Shown piece after piece: positions 29,222 through 38,360 of a stretch of DNA of 64,000 nucleotides. The stretch comes from Mycolicibacter hiberniae. Lineage in GTDB: Bacteria > Actinomycetota > Actinomycetes > Mycobacteriales > Mycobacteriaceae. The notes beneath the pieces were generated by a model. That model did not search any database and was not told where the DNA came from. It was given only the letters and a program-made list of their open reading frames with translations. The first letter of the stretch is position 1. Every line of letters starts with the position of its first letter. The translations under genes and the position numbers were made by a program. Where the stretch lies: positions 1,674,001 to 1,738,000 of the forward strand of contig NZ_AP022609.1 in NCBI RefSeq assembly GCF_010729485.1, read 5' to 3'.

Positions 29222-29914
29222 ATGGTTCATACTAGCACCGCCCACGAGGTGCTCACCGTGGTCTTCCAGGTTGGCGGCCTGGATCAGCGCCGCCCCCAGC
29301 TCAATGTGCTGCTGTGGGAACGCGCCCGCGAACCGCAGTCCGGCCGGTGGTCGTTGCCCGGCGGCCTGCTGCGCACCGACGAGGATGTCACGGCATCGGC
29401 CCGCCGCCAGCTCGCCGAAAAGGTCGATCTGCGTGAGATCGCCCACCTTGAGCAGCTGGCTGTGTTCTCCGACCCCGGCAGGGTACCCGGGGTACGCACT
29501 ATCGCATCGACGTTTCTGGGCCTGGTGCCCTCCCCCGCCGTCCCCGAGCTGCCGAGCGACACGCACTGGCATCCCGTGGACGACTTACCGCCGATGGCGT
29601 TCGACCACGGGCCCATGGTGGAGCACGCACGCAGCCGTCTGGTCGCCAAAATGTCCTACACCAACATCGGATTCGGCTTGGCCCCAACAGAATTCATCCT
29701 GTCCACCTTGCGAGACATCTACAGCGTGGTGCTGGGCTACCAAGTCGACGCGACCAACCTGCAGCGGGTGCTGGTACGCCGCGGGGTGATCACCCGCACC
29801 GGCACCACCGCCCGCTCCGGGCGCAGCGGGGGCCGTCCGGCGGCCCGCTACCGGTTCACCGACTCCGAATTACGGGTCACCGACGAATTCGCCGCCCTGC
29901 GACCGCCCGGGTGA
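29222..29914 (+). CDS. nrtR: Nudix-related NAD biosynthesis repressor NrtR
   Basis: The 230-residue protein has an N-terminal Nudix-like fold (residues 10-140) and a C-terminal winged helix, with [15 protein letters not shown] and the [10 protein letters not shown] wing typical of NrtR. The Nudix box [20 protein letters not shown] keeps the first Gly and Glu. The catalytic R-E-x2-E-E core is replaced by RRQLAEK, so hydrolysis is unlikely and the fold probably senses ADP-ribose or an NAD metabolite. It is divergent from nadA-B-C and shares their operator, so it should repress both. It corresponds to Rv1593c as I recall. Confidence 0.92.
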   Translation: MVHTSTAHEVLTVVFQVGGLDQRRPQLNVLLWERAREPQSGRWSLPGGLLRTDEDVTASARRQLAEKVDLREIAHLEQLAVFSDPGRVPGVRTIASTFLGLVPSPAVPELPSDTHWHPVDDLPPMAFDHGPMVEHARSRLVAKMSYTNIGFGLAPTEFILSTLRDIYSVVLGYQVDATNLQRVLVRRGVITRTGTTARSGRSGGRPAARYRFTDSELRVTDEFAALRPPG

Positions 29915-29948
29915 GTCGACTGGAATCTTAACGCCCTCTTAAGAGACA

Positions 29949-31289
29949 ATGGTCGACGTGGAATTCGACAGCCTGGCGCGAAAAAGTTCTGTCGAGTGGA
30001 TCGGGCAGGCTCCGCACGAGCCGGCGCCACCCGGCGCTCGCCCCCTGCTGCCCGCCGAAGATCCGTTCTACGACCCACCGGCCGGCTTTGCCCACGCGGC
30101 GCCCGGCACGGTGCTGCGCTCGCGCGACGTCGAACTGGCGTTTCTCGGGCTGATCCCGCAACGGATGCGTGCCACCCAACTGCTCTACCGGACCACCGAC
30201 CGTAACGACGTCGCGCAGGCGGCGGTGACGACGGTGCTGGTCCCGGCCGACCGCGGCCCGCACTGCCCGATCGTGTCCTACCAGTGCGCGATCGACGCCG
30301 CCGACGGCCGTTGCTTCCCGTCGTACGCGTTGCGCCGCCGCGCCCGGGCACACGGATCTTTCACGCAGCTCGAATTCGTGCTGATCGCGGCTATCCTGTC
30401 GCAGGGCTGGGCGGTATCGGTCCCCGACCATGAGGGCCGCTTCGGGCACTGGGGGGCGCCGAAGGAACCCGGCTACCACGTGCTCGACGCGCTGCGGGCC
30501 GCGCTGGGGACCGAGCGGCTGGAGCTGTCCCCGGACGCCCCGGCGGGCCTGTGGGGCTATTCCGGCGGCGGCCTGGCCACCGGCTGGGCGGCGGAAGTCT
30601 GCGGCGATTACGCCCCGGATCTCAACATCGTGGGTGCGGTGCTCGGGTCGCCGGTGGGTGACCTCGGGCACACTTTCCTCGGGTTGGACGGGACGTTCTT
30701 CTCCGGGTTGCCCGCGGTGATGATCGCCACCTTGGCGAAGGTCTACCCCGACTTACAGAAGGTGATCGACGACCACGCCACCGCCGAGGGCAAGGCCTTG
30801 CTGCATTCACTGGAATCGATGACCACGCTCGGCGCCATCATGCGGATGCGCCACAAGTCACTCGAGAAGTTCCTCGACCAGCCACTCCAGGACGTGGTGG
30901 AACTCCCTGCGGTGCAACACGTCTTCGACGACACCAAGCTTGGCTACCTTGCGCCGAAACCACCGGTACTGATGTTGCAAGCCGTTCACGACCAGGTGAT
31001 TTCAGTCGTGCACATCGACCACTTGGCCGAGGCCTATGCGAACGCCGGCGCGCGGGTGACCTATCACCGCGACCTGCTCAGCGAGCATGTGACGCTGCAC
31101 CCGTTGTCGGCGCCGATGGTGATGGAGTGGTTGCGCGACCGGTTCGCCGACCGGCCGCTGCGCCAGTCCACCGTCAGCAGCGGGTGGCCGGCACTGCTGA
31201 ACCCCAGGACCTACCTCGGCCTGGCGCGCCTGGGCCTGGTGGCGACCCGCGTCGTCACGGGAGGGGCGCTGGGCCGCCTTGGCCTCTGA
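29949..31289 (+). CDS. Secretory-lipase family hydrolase (Rv1592c-like)
   Basis: The 446-residue protein belongs to the LIP/secretory lipase alpha/beta hydrolases. The nucleophile is S205 in [14 protein letters not shown]. An aspartate in [11 protein letters not shown] and a histidine in [10 protein letters not shown] complete the likely triad. The cap-like insert between them is about 130 residues. It lacks an obvious signal peptide at this start, so the name may not describe its location. A 10-bp palindrome CTCTTAAGAG at 29936-29945 precedes the ATG by 3 nt. The length equals Rv1592c as I recall. Its 3' end overlaps the next gene by 35 bp in convergent orientation. Confidence 0.88.
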   Translation: MVDVEFDSLARKSSVEWIGQAPHEPAPPGARPLLPAEDPFYDPPAGFAHAAPGTVLRSRDVELAFLGLIPQRMRATQLLYRTTDRNDVAQAAVTTVLVPADRGPHCPIVSYQCAIDAADGRCFPSYALRRRARAHGSFTQLEFVLIAAILSQGWAVSVPDHEGRFGHWGAPKEPGYHVLDALRAALGTERLELSPDAPAGLWGYSGGGLATGWAAEVCGDYAPDLNIVGAVLGSPVGDLGHTFLGLDGTFFSGLPAVMIATLAKVYPDLQKVIDDHATAEGKALLHSLESMTTLGAIMRMRHKSLEKFLDQPLQDVVELPAVQHVFDDTKLGYLAPKPPVLMLQAVHDQVISVVHIDHLAEAYANAGARVTYHRDLLSEHVTLHPLSAPMVMEWLRDRFADRPLRQSTVSSGWPALLNPRTYLGLARLGLVATRVVTGGALGRLGL

Positions 31290-31872
31290 GGCCGGCCGGC
31301 GGTTCGGGCGGATAACCGCCGAGGTCGTCGCGGGTGCTCCACATGGCGCACCCCCCGTACACCAGTGCCGCGGTGGCCGCCGGCAGCAGCAGTGAGGCGC
31401 CGATCTGCAGCGCGGTGTGCCCGAAGAACACCGGCGGCCCCTCGGCCACGTAGTGCACCCGGTGTTCGGGGCTGACCGGCGCGGCCTCGATGTCGATGGT
31501 GCCGTAGCGGCGCTGCACCAGGACGGCCCCGGTCAGTACCGCCAGTGCTGCCCCGCCGATCAGCCCGGCGGTCATGGTCAGCACCATGCCCGGTCCCCGA
31601 TGCGCCCGCCATTGCCACGCCAGGGCGGCCGCCACCACGGCCACCGCGGCGAGCAGTCCGATCAGCAGGACCGGCGCGATGAAGAAGTTCTCGGCCTCGT
31701 TGCCCAGGTAAGCCTGTACCCGTTCGCCGCTGCGCGTCAGTGCCACCACGCCGTGGATCGGTGGGGCGATCCACGCCCACACCGCCCCGACCGGCAACCC
31801 GATGACGGTCAGTCCGGCGGCCAGCCTCAGGCCGGCCCCTGCGCGCGTCAGCCGCGGGGCGGCGGTGCTCAT
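31255..31872 (-). CDS. DUF2567-type four-helix membrane protein (Rv1591-like)
   Basis: The product has 205 residues with four membrane helices: [20 protein letters not shown] near 16-35, then [40 protein letters not shown] and [18 protein letters not shown] periplasmic loop after helix 1 and a Pro/Gly-rich C-terminal tail are evident. No catalytic motif is visible. The ATG overlaps the bsaP TGA by one base, so it belongs to the bioB-bsaP transcript. Whether it has any role in biotin metabolism is unknown; it might assist transport, but that is only inference from position. Confidence 0.82.
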   Translation of the reverse strand: MSTAAPRLTRAGAGLRLAAGLTVIGLPVGAVWAWIAPPIHGVVALTRSGERVQAYLGNEAENFFIAPVLLIGLLAAVAVVAAALAWQWRAHRGPGMVLTMTAGLIGGAALAVLTGAVLVQRRYGTIDIEAAPVSPEHRVHYVAEGPPVFFGHTALQIGASLLLPAATAALVYGGCAMWSTRDDLGGYPPEPPAGLRGQGGPAPLP

Positions 31873-32111
31873 CACCGTTGCGGGTCCAGGTCGGTGGAGT
31901 CCACCAGGCCGTGCCGCGAACACTTGGCCCACCAGCCGTCCGGGCGAACCTGCACCATCATCCGGCGCCCGCAGGACGCGCAGAAGCGCGGCGCCTCCAG
32001 GCCCAGCTGCGCCGCGGTGGGCAGCGACCCTCCGGCGGGATCGTCGATGCGTACGCCGGTGTAGACGTTGAAGACGCCGGCACTGAGGGCAACGGGCAGG
32101 TCGGCCAGCAT
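31872..32111 (-). CDS. bsaP: Biotin synthase auxiliary protein
   Basis: This 79-residue protein has [20 protein letters not shown] followed by KCSRHG, giving a C-x2-C plus a later Cys-x2-His as a likely metal or cluster site. The gene directly follows bioB with a one-base TGA/ATG overlap. In mycobacteria the equivalent (Rv1590) has been reported as an auxiliary factor needed by biotin synthase, and size and place agree. The likely job is to support Fe-S cluster function in BioB for sulphur insertion into dethiobiotin. I see no signal peptide. Confidence 0.85.
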   Translation of the reverse strand: MLADLPVALSAGVFNVYTGVRIDDPAGGSLPTAAQLGLEAPRFCASCGRRMMVQVRPDGWWAKCSRHGLVDSTDLDPQR

Positions 32112-33109
32112 CAGAGGGTGGCGTTGAGAGCCTTGATCGGCATCTGCAGGTCGTTGAGCAGTTCCAGGTCCGCTTCGGCGGGCCGGCCCAGCGTGGTCAG
32201 GTAGTTGCCGACGATGACCGCGTTGATGCCGCCCAGGATCCCCTTCTTGGCGCCCAGGTCGCCCAGCGTGATCTCCCGGCCGCCGGCGAACCGCAACATG
32301 GTGCGCGGCAGGGCCAGCCGGAATGCGGCGACTGCCCGCAGCGCGTCGGCCACCGGCAGCACCTCCAGGTCGCCGAACGGGGTGCCCGGGCGCGGGTTGA
32401 GGAAGTTCAGCGGGACCTCGTGGGGATTCAGTTCGGCCAGGTCGGCGGCGAACTCGGCCCGCTGCTCCAGCGTCTCCCCCATGCCGAGGATGCCGCCGCA
32501 ACACACCTCCATGCCGGCTTCGCCCACCATGCGCAGGGTCTCCCAGCGCTCCTCCCAGGTGTGGGTGGTGACGACGTTGGAGAAGTGCGACCGGGCGGTC
32601 TCCAGGTTGTGGTTGTAGCGGTGCACGCCCATGGCGGCCAGTTGATCCACCTGCTCCTGGGTCAACATGCCCAGCGAGCAGGCGATCTGGATGTCGACCT
32701 CGTTGCGGATGGCTTCGATTCCCGCGGCGACCTGGGCCAGCAGCCGCTCGTCGGGGCCGCGCACCGCGGCGACGATGCAGAACTCGGTGGCCCCGGACTT
32801 GGCGGTCTGCTTGGCCGCCTCGACCAGACTCGGAATGTCCAGCCAGGCGCTGCGCACCGGCGAAGAGAACAGGCCCGACTGCGAACAGAAGTGGCAATCC
32901 TCCGGGCAGCCACCGGTCTTCAGGCTGATGATGCCCTCGACCTCGACCTCCGGGCCGCACCAGCGCATCCGGACGTCGTGAGCCAGCGACAGCAGCTCCT
33001 CGAGCCGGTCGTCGGGCAGCTGCAACACTTCGAGCACCTGATCCCGCCGCAACGCCTCACCGCGCTCGAGTACTTGCTCCCTGGCCAGCGCCAGGATGTC
33101 GTCGGTCAT
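32111..33109 (-). CDS. bioB: Biotin synthase
   Basis: BioB is the radical-SAM enzyme that inserts sulphur into dethiobiotin. C68, C72 and C75 in [14 protein letters not shown] are the SAM cluster ligands. Later motifs include [16 protein letters not shown] ([11 protein letters not shown]), the [10 protein letters not shown] strand and [11 protein letters not shown], which contributes to the second cluster site. The length of 332 residues is normal. The ATG at 33109 has a GAGGAGGAG block upstream supplied by a MIRU-like element. The promoter region carries a BioQ-type palindrome at 33182-33194. Confidence 0.96.
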   Translation of the reverse strand: MTDDILALAREQVLERGEALRRDQVLEVLQLPDDRLEELLSLAHDVRMRWCGPEVEVEGIISLKTGGCPEDCHFCSQSGLFSSPVRSAWLDIPSLVEAAKQTAKSGATEFCIVAAVRGPDERLLAQVAAGIEAIRNEVDIQIACSLGMLTQEQVDQLAAMGVHRYNHNLETARSHFSNVVTTHTWEERWETLRMVGEAGMEVCCGGILGMGETLEQRAEFAADLAELNPHEVPLNFLNPRPGTPFGDLEVLPVADALRAVAAFRLALPRTMLRFAGGREITLGDLGAKKGILGGINAVIVGNYLTTLGRPAEADLELLNDLQMPIKALNATL

Positions 33110-33147
33110 GCGCGCCGCTCCTCCTCATCGCTTCGCCCTGCATCGTC
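33107..33147 (-). repeat. MIRU-like element carrying the bioB ribosome-binding site
   Basis: The minus-strand stretch reads GACGATGCAGGGCGAAGCG, then ATGAGGAGGAGCGGCGCGC and the bioB ATG. This closely matches the conserved end of mycobacterial interspersed repetitive units as I remember it. The GAGGAGGAG block is the likely Shine-Dalgarno sequence. Only the conserved end is clear here, and only one copy is present. Confidence 0.65.
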
Positions 33148-33181
33148 GGCGCCGCGGGTCACGCGTGCTCCCATCAAGACT

Positions 33182-33194
33182 TGAACGGTGTTCA
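33182..33194. promoter_or_regulatory. BioQ-type operator between bioB and bioQ
   Basis: TGAAC-GGT-GTTCA is a perfect 5-3-5 palindrome. On the minus strand TAACCT or TAGCCT, both TANNNT, lie at or just before it, so the operator would cover the bioB transcription start. On the plus strand the bioQ -10 follows 4 nt later. A second copy with the same flanks lies at 36180-36192. Confidence 0.8.
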
Positions 33195-33197
33195 GGT

Positions 33198-33203
33198 TAG
33201 GCT
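33198..33203 (+). promoter_or_regulatory. Likely -10 element of a leaderless bioQ transcript
   Basis: TAGGCT is followed by 6 nt and the GTG start at 33210, with no Shine-Dalgarno sequence. It lies next to the BioQ operator, which supports autoregulation. Confidence 0.5.
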
Positions 33204-33209
33204 AGCGGG

Positions 33210-33785
33210 GTGCAGCTGCACAAACCTGACGTGGTCGCCGCGGCGACCACCATCCTGGACGACTACGGCATCGCCGACCTGTCGATGCGCCGGCTGGCGC
33301 GCGAGCTCAATGTCAGCCCCAGCGCGCTGTACTGGCATTTCGCCAACAAGCAGCAACTACTCGGGGCGGTCGCCGATCGGGTGCTGGCGCCGGCCTGCGC
33401 AGACCCCGGGCCGGGCAGCTGGCAGTGGCGGATCGAGACCGTGGGCCAACGCCTGCGCGACGCATTGCTGTCGCACACCGACGGCGCCGAACTGGTGTCG
33501 GCCAGCATGGCGGCCGGCCAGTCGCAGGCGGCCACGGCAATCCTGGCGCTGCTCGCGGACACGGCGACGGCGGCGGGCGTGCCGCCCGAGCAGGCCGGGC
33601 AGGTCGGCCGGACCGTCGTCTACTACGTCTTGGGGTTCACCGCCGACGAGCAGTCCCGCCTGCAGTGGGATGCCGCCGGGGCCGCCGACATCACCCGCGA
33701 CGCCGACCCGAGCACCGCGTTCGGCTTCGGGCTGGGCTTGCTGATCGACGGCCTGGCGATGCGCGCCGGGCTGGCCGTGAGCTAG
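33210..33785 (+). CDS. bioQ: TetR-family biotin operon repressor
   Basis: The 191-residue regulator has an N-terminal helix-turn-helix, LSMRRLARELNVSPSALYWH followed by FANKQQLLGAV, and a TetR-type C-terminal ligand/dimer domain. It is divergent from bioB with a palindromic operator between, and a second identical-pattern operator precedes bioF. BioQ of mycobacteria is a TetR-family repressor of biotin genes beside bioB, so the assignment is strong. What it senses is not readable. The GTG at 33210 is chosen for the TANNNT box 6 nt before it. Confidence 0.88.
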   Translation: MQLHKPDVVAAATTILDDYGIADLSMRRLARELNVSPSALYWHFANKQQLLGAVADRVLAPACADPGPGSWQWRIETVGQRLRDALLSHTDGAELVSASMAAGQSQAATAILALLADTATAAGVPPEQAGQVGRTVVYYVLGFTADEQSRLQWDAAGAADITRDADPSTAFGFGLGLLIDGLAMRAGLAVS

Positions 33786-33804
33786 CTTTCGCGCCGGCTC
33801 GCTG

Positions 33805-34311
33805 TCACGGGATCGGCGTTTCGGTGCGGGACTTGCCGTCCCAGCGCCGCAACCCGACAAACCGGCCGGCGACCTCGGGGCGGCCGGCGATGCGCTGCGC
33901 CGCGCCCAGTTGGGCCGGGCCGACCCGGCGGGCCAGCGTGACGTGCGGGGTCCATTGGCCGGGTGCCACGTGAGCCAGTGGGCCGGGTTCCAGATGCGGT
34001 GCCGACAACCGGTAGACGAGCTCGTGCAGAGCCAGCAGTTCGGCCGTCGGCACCACCAGGCGGGCCAGCACGGCGTGCGAGCGGCCGAAGATCAGCGTCG
34101 CGCCCAGTCGGGCGTCCACGGGCAGGCGTGGGGCCGCCGCGACCAGGGCGGCGTCGACGCGCGGATCGATGCGCTCGGCGACCACCAGGGTGACGTGCGG
34201 TCGAGCCGCCGGGGCCTGGCCGGGCAGGCCGGCCGCGGCCAGCTCGCTCCAGGTCCGCCGCACCGCGTTCTCGCTGTCGGCGTCGAAGACCAGCTCGATC
34301 GAGTGGACCAT
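33805..34311 (-). CDS. 2H-family phosphoesterase-like protein
   Basis: The 168-residue protein has two H-x-T motifs, ARPHVTLVV near residue 40 and WTPHVTLAR near residue 121. This is the pattern of the 2H phosphoesterases that act on cyclic or 2'-5' phosphodiesters of RNA. It is translationally linked to bioD by a one-base ATG/TGA overlap and ends the bioA-F-D transcript. A comparable gene follows bioD in M. tuberculosis (Rv1571) as I recall. Its substrate and any tie to biotin are unknown. Confidence 0.84.
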   Translation of the reverse strand: MVHSIELVFDADSENAVRRTWSELAAAGLPGQAPAARPHVTLVVAERIDPRVDAALVAAAPRLPVDARLGATLIFGRSHAVLARLVVPTAELLALHELVYRLSAPHLEPGPLAHVAPGQWTPHVTLARRVGPAQLGAAQRIAGRPEVAGRFVGLRRWDGKSRTETPIP

Positions 34312-34991
34312 CAGCCCGCCAGGCTGCGCACCCAGTCGGGATCGAACGCGGCTCTGCTCATGGCGGCGAACTGCGCGGCATCCAGTGCCGCGGATCCGGC
34401 CGGCAGCACCGCGCGTACCGGCGCGTGGCGGGCCAGCGCGCCGCGGTTGCCGGCGGCCGCCAGATCGGGCCGCTCGGGCCAGCTGCCGATCACCAATCCG
34501 GCACACGACAGCCCTTGGTTGCCAAGCGATTCCAGGGTCAGCGCGGTGTGGTTGAGGGTGCCCAGTTCAGCGCCGACCACCACCAGCACGGCCGCGCCGA
34601 GATCGACAGCCACGTCGCGCAGGGTGACCCCGTCGGCAGCCAGCTCGACCAGCAGGCCGCCAGCGCCCTCCACCAGGGTCAGCCGGTTCGGGCGGTCGGC
34701 GGCGCGGATCATCGTCACCAGGGCCGTGCGGCTCGGCAGTGCCGACCCGGCCTGCTCGGCCGCGGCCGCCGGGGCCAGCGGCGCCGGGTAACGGGCGCCG
34801 GCGAACAGTTCGGTCGCCCCCGACAGCCGGCCGACCTCGGCAAGGTCGTCGTCGCCGTCGGCGGTGCCGGTTTGGACCGGCTTGCAGACCGCCACATCCA
34901 GGCCCGCTTGGCGGGCGGCGCAGGCCAGTGCCGCGGTGGCGATCGTCTTGCCCACCCCGGTGCCCGTGCCGGTGATGACCAGGACGGTCAT
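34311..34991 (-). CDS. bioD: Dethiobiotin synthetase
   Basis: BioD closes the ureido ring of dethiobiotin from DAPA, carbon dioxide and ATP. The 226-residue protein shows the P-loop GTGTGVGKT, the DAPA-contacting CKPVQTGT and [12 protein letters not shown]. The ATG overlaps the bioF TGA (ATGA). Both ends are coupled, to bioF upstream and to the 2H gene downstream. Its product is the BioB substrate. Confidence 0.96.
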   Translation of the reverse strand: MTVLVITGTGTGVGKTIATAALACAARQAGLDVAVCKPVQTGTADGDDDLAEVGRLSGATELFAGARYPAPLAPAAAAEQAGSALPSRTALVTMIRAADRPNRLTLVEGAGGLLVELAADGVTLRDVAVDLGAAVLVVVGAELGTLNHTALTLESLGNQGLSCAGLVIGSWPERPDLAAAGNRGALARHAPVRAVLPAGSAALDAAQFAAMSRAAFDPDWVRSLAG

Positions 34992-36148
34992 AACGACGCC
35001 ACGGCGGGGTGATCGCGCAGGACCTCCTGCAGCACCCGTCGGGCCAGCTCCAGATCGGCATCGGTCAGCGACGCCCGCGCGGTCAACCGCAGCCGCGACG
35101 TGCCGGCCGGCACGGTCGGCGGCCGGAAGCAGCCCACCCGCACGCCGGCATCCAGGCACGCGGCCGCTGCCGCCACCGCCACCTCCGGGTCGCCCAGAAC
35201 GACCGAGACCACGGCGGATTCCGGCTGCGGGCCCACCCCGCAGATCTCGGCCAGCACGGCGGCGTGCCGCAGCACGTCGGTGGCGCGCGACGGCTCGGCG
35301 ATCAGCACGTCCAGGGCAGCCGAGGCCGAACCGAGTGCCGCCGGGGCCAGACCGGTGTCGAAGATGAACGAGCGGGCCGTGTCGATCAGGTGGTCGCGCA
35401 CCTCCACCGGCCCCAGCACCGCCCCGCCCTGGCTGCCCAGCGCCTTGGACAAGGTCGTGGTGATCACGATGTCGGGTGCGGCGGCCAGCCCGGATTCGTG
35501 CACCAGCCCGCGGCCGCCCGTGCCGCGCACCCCCAGCGCGTGCGCCTCGTCGACGATCAGCAGCGCACCGTGACGGCGGCATACCTCGTGCAGCTGCCGC
35601 AGCGGGGCCAGCGCTCCGTCGGTGCTGAACACCGACTCGGTCAGGACCACGGCGCGGTCTTCGGCGCGCGAGGCCAGCGCGGCGGCCACAGCGTCGACGT
35701 CGCGGTGCTCGGTGACCACGACCCGGGACCGGGACAGCCGGCACGCGTCGACCAGCGAGGCGTGGCAGTAGGCGTCGGACACCACCAGTGCGCCCGGGCC
35801 GGACAGGCTGACCACCGCGCCCAGGTTGGCGGTGTAGCCCGACGAGAAGACCAGCCCGGCGGGCGCGCCCACGAAGTCGGCCAACTGCTGTTCGAAGCGC
35901 TGATGAAGTTCGGTGTTGCCGGTCACCAGCCGGGATCCGCCGGCGCCGCCACCCCAGGTCTGCAGGGCCTCGATGCCGCCGGCGATGACGGCGGGGTGCG
36001 TGGCCAGGCCCAGGTAGTCGTTGGACGCCAGGTCCAGCTCGGTCGCGACGACGGGCCGCACCCGCAGGGAACGCCGCAGGCCGTCCTTCCGGCGCCGCTT
36101 CGCCACCTCGGCCAGCCAGGCCAGTGGTGACAGATCGGTGCGGGTCAC
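34988..36148 (-). CDS. bioF: 7-keto-8-aminopelargonate synthase
   Basis: BioF condenses a pimeloyl thioester with alanine, using PLP. The 386-residue protein has the PLP lysine in [46 protein letters not shown] and GGSRLVTGN. The length equals M. tuberculosis BioF1 as I recall. The GTG start at 36148 ([11 protein letters not shown]) has AGGGAG 8 nt upstream. The BioQ operator 31 nt upstream gives bioF-bioD their own regulated promoter inside the bioA-led cluster. Confidence 0.96.
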   Translation of the reverse strand: MTRTDLSPLAWLAEVAKRRRKDGLRRSLRVRPVVATELDLASNDYLGLATHPAVIAGGIEALQTWGGGAGGSRLVTGNTELHQRFEQQLADFVGAPAGLVFSSGYTANLGAVVSLSGPGALVVSDAYCHASLVDACRLSRSRVVVTEHRDVDAVAAALASRAEDRAVVLTESVFSTDGALAPLRQLHEVCRRHGALLIVDEAHALGVRGTGGRGLVHESGLAAAPDIVITTTLSKALGSQGGAVLGPVEVRDHLIDTARSFIFDTGLAPAALGSASAALDVLIAEPSRATDVLRHAAVLAEICGVGPQPESAVVSVVLGDPEVAVAAAAACLDAGVRVGCFRPPTVPAGTSRLRLTARASLTDADLELARRVLQEVLRDHPAVASL

Positions 36149-36179
36149 GCGGTGCTCCCTGTGCTGTCTCGAGGCGACT

Positions 36180-36192
36180 TGAACACCGTTCA
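36180..36192. promoter_or_regulatory. BioQ-type operator at the bioA/bioF junction
   Basis: TGAAC-ACC-GTTCA has the same 5-3-5 palindrome as the bioB site, and its flanks match too (CTTGAAC before, CAGG-Y-TA after). Its last three bases are the bioA stop codon. On the minus strand TAGCCT directly precedes it as a likely -10 for bioF. Confidence 0.8.
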
Positions 36193-37482
36193 GGCTAAGG
36201 CATGCGCCACGGCCACCATCGCGCCGCCGATGCGGGCGATCTCGTCGGGCGTACACACATACGGCGGCATCGCGTAGACCAGGTTGCGGAAGGGCCGCAG
36301 CCACACCCCATGCTCCAGTGCGACCGGCGTGGCGACGGCCAGGTCCACCGGTTGCCGGCATTCGATGACCCCGATGGCGCCACAGACCCGCACGTCGGCG
36401 ACGCCGGGCAGCTCCCGTGCGGGGTCCAGGGCGTCGGTCAGCCCGGCCCCGATCCCGGCGACCGCCGCTCGCCAGTCCTGGCTCAACAACAGTTCGGTGC
36501 TGGCGACCGAGACTGCGCAGGCCAGCGGGTTGGCCATGAACGTCGGGCCGTGCATCAGGGCGCCGGCCTCGCCACTGCTGATGGTGTGGGCGACCTCCGC
36601 GCTGCACAGCGTTGCGGCCAGGCTGAGGTAGCCGCCGGTCAGCGCCTTACCCACACACATGATGTCGGGGCTGACCCCGGCATGGTCGGCGGCGAACAGT
36701 TCGCCGGCGCGGCCGAAACCGGTGGCGATCTCGTCGAAAATCAGCAGCACGCCCTGGCGGGTGCAGGCGTCCCGCAGATCGGTCAGGTAGCGCGGATCGT
36801 GGAACCGCATTCCGCCGGCGCCCTGCACCACCGGCTCGACGACCACCGCAGCCACCTCGTCGCGGTGCTGTTCCAGTTGGGCCTCGAAGGCGGCGCTGTA
36901 GGCCGGGTCGTAGTGGCGCGGCACCTGTGGGGCGAACACCTGGTCCGCCAGGACGTCGCGCCACAGCGAGTGCATGCCGCCGTCGGGGTCGCAAATGCTC
37001 ATCGGGGTGAAGGTGTCCCCGTGGTAACCACCGCGCCAGGTCATCAGCCGGTGTTTGGCCGGGCGGCCGCGAGCGCGCCAGTACTGCAACGCCATCTTGA
37101 CTGCGACTTCCACCGACACCGACCCGGAATCGGAGAAGAACACGGTGTCCAGCCCGGCCGGGGTGATCTCGACCAGCAGCTTGGCCAGTCGGGCGGCGGG
37201 CTCATGGGTGAGGCCGCCGAACATCACGTGGCTCATGGTGGCCAGCTGTGCGGTGGCCGCGGCATCCAGGGCAGGGTGGCCGTGGCCGTGGATCGCCGCC
37301 CACCAGGAACTCATCGCGTCGAGCACGTCGTGTCCCGCGTCGTCGCCGGCCAGCGTCAGATACGCGCCGCGGGCGCCCAGCACCACCGCCGGCCGCAGGG
37401 TCTCGGCGCCGATAGTGCTGTACGGGTGCCAGAGATGGGCGGCGTCGATGGCGCTGATCTGGTCGGGAGTCAACGCGGACAT
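36190..37482 (-). CDS. bioA: DAPA aminotransferase
   Basis: BioA makes 7,8-diaminopelargonate from KAPA using SAM as amino donor. The 430-residue protein shows [46 protein letters not shown] and the PLP lysine in [21 protein letters not shown] 37482 ([11 protein letters not shown]) fits known N-termini. A TACTGT box lies 8 nt before it, so the mRNA is nearly leaderless. No BioQ palindrome precedes bioA, so it may escape direct repression, unlike bioF-D and bioB. Confidence 0.96.
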   Translation of the reverse strand: MSALTPDQISAIDAAHLWHPYSTIGAETLRPAVVLGARGAYLTLAGDDAGHDVLDAMSSWWAAIHGHGHPALDAAATAQLATMSHVMFGGLTHEPAARLAKLLVEITPAGLDTVFFSDSGSVSVEVAVKMALQYWRARGRPAKHRLMTWRGGYHGDTFTPMSICDPDGGMHSLWRDVLADQVFAPQVPRHYDPAYSAAFEAQLEQHRDEVAAVVVEPVVQGAGGMRFHDPRYLTDLRDACTRQGVLLIFDEIATGFGRAGELFAADHAGVSPDIMCVGKALTGGYLSLAATLCSAEVAHTISSGEAGALMHGPTFMANPLACAVSVASTELLLSQDWRAAVAGIGAGLTDALDPARELPGVADVRVCGAIGVIECRQPVDLAVATPVALEHGVWLRPFRNLVYAMPPYVCTPDEIARIGGAMVAVAHALA

Positions 37483-37644
37483 GCCTGACGACAGTAGTGG
37501 CCGGTGGCGTAACCGTTGGGTCACAGGTTGCGCAATTTCTCTCCCACGACCGGTGCGCATGCGTACACGGCAGGTAACCTCTGTGACAGAAGTGATTAGT
37601 GATACTGCCGTGAAAATCGGCCCGAGAAATTGGGGGTTGCACCG

Positions 37645-38268
37645 ATGAAACGCGTCTGCGCTACCGCGATCGCACTGGCGGCGGCCCTGGCCCCGGCGCT
37701 GGGTGCGGCGCCGGCCTACGCCGACCCGCTTTCGCAGACCACCCAGAACCAGCTCATCGAGCGGGTGATCCAGCGGGCCCTGTCGCAGCGCGGAGTGCCC
37801 TTCGTCTACGGCGGCGGCGACATCAACGGGCCCACCAACAGCGCCCGCGCCCGGGCCGCCACCACCCGCAGCGCGCTGACCGACCTCACCGGCCGCGCCC
37901 TGCCCACCGGTCCACTCACGACCGGCAGCACCACCGCGGGCCTGCCGGGCACCACGCTGGCGCCCAGCGACGACTTCGCAGACACCACCACCGTCGGCTT
38001 CGACGCCTCGGGCCTGATCCAGTACGCGTTCGCCGGCGCCGGCATCAAGATGCCCCGCACCTCCGGCGAGCAGTGCAGTGTCGGCCAGAAGGTGCCGCCC
38101 GCGCAGGCCCGCCCCGGCGACCTGCTGTGCTACGGCCCGGGTGGCTCGCAGAGCGTCGCGCTGTACCTGGGCAACAACCAGATGATCGAGGGCACCAGCC
38201 CCGCCGTGACGGTCTCCCCGGCCCGCACCACCAACATGGTCCCGTACCTGACCCGGGTGCTCGGCTGA
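37645..38268 (+). CDS. ripD: RipD-like exported protein with inactive NlpC/P60 domain
   Basis: The 207-residue protein has a Sec signal peptide with likely cleavage after AYA26. An NlpC/P60 fold follows. The catalytic cysteine position is A121 in [12 protein letters not shown] (active enzymes have DCSGL), and the histidine position is S170 in [11 protein letters not shown], so peptidase activity is not expected. An unusual Thr/Gly/Pro-rich insert lies between the VPFVYGGG strand and the DASGL helix. RipD of M. tuberculosis is a known non-catalytic peptidoglycan binder with these changes. It has no partner operon; a GGGGG tract sits before the ATG. Confidence 0.9.
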   Translation: MKRVCATAIALAAALAPALGAAPAYADPLSQTTQNQLIERVIQRALSQRGVPFVYGGGDINGPTNSARARAATTRSALTDLTGRALPTGPLTTGSTTAGLPGTTLAPSDDFADTTTVGFDASGLIQYAFAGAGIKMPRTSGEQCSVGQKVPPAQARPGDLLCYGPGGSQSVALYLGNNQMIEGTSPAVTVSPARTTNMVPYLTRVLG

Positions 38269-38360
38269 GGCTCTCGGGAGGTACCAGAACCCGCTCGATG
38301 GACATCACAACGCGCGGAGTGCGGTTTCCCCAGGACGATTAGGTAGATTGTCGGGCGATC

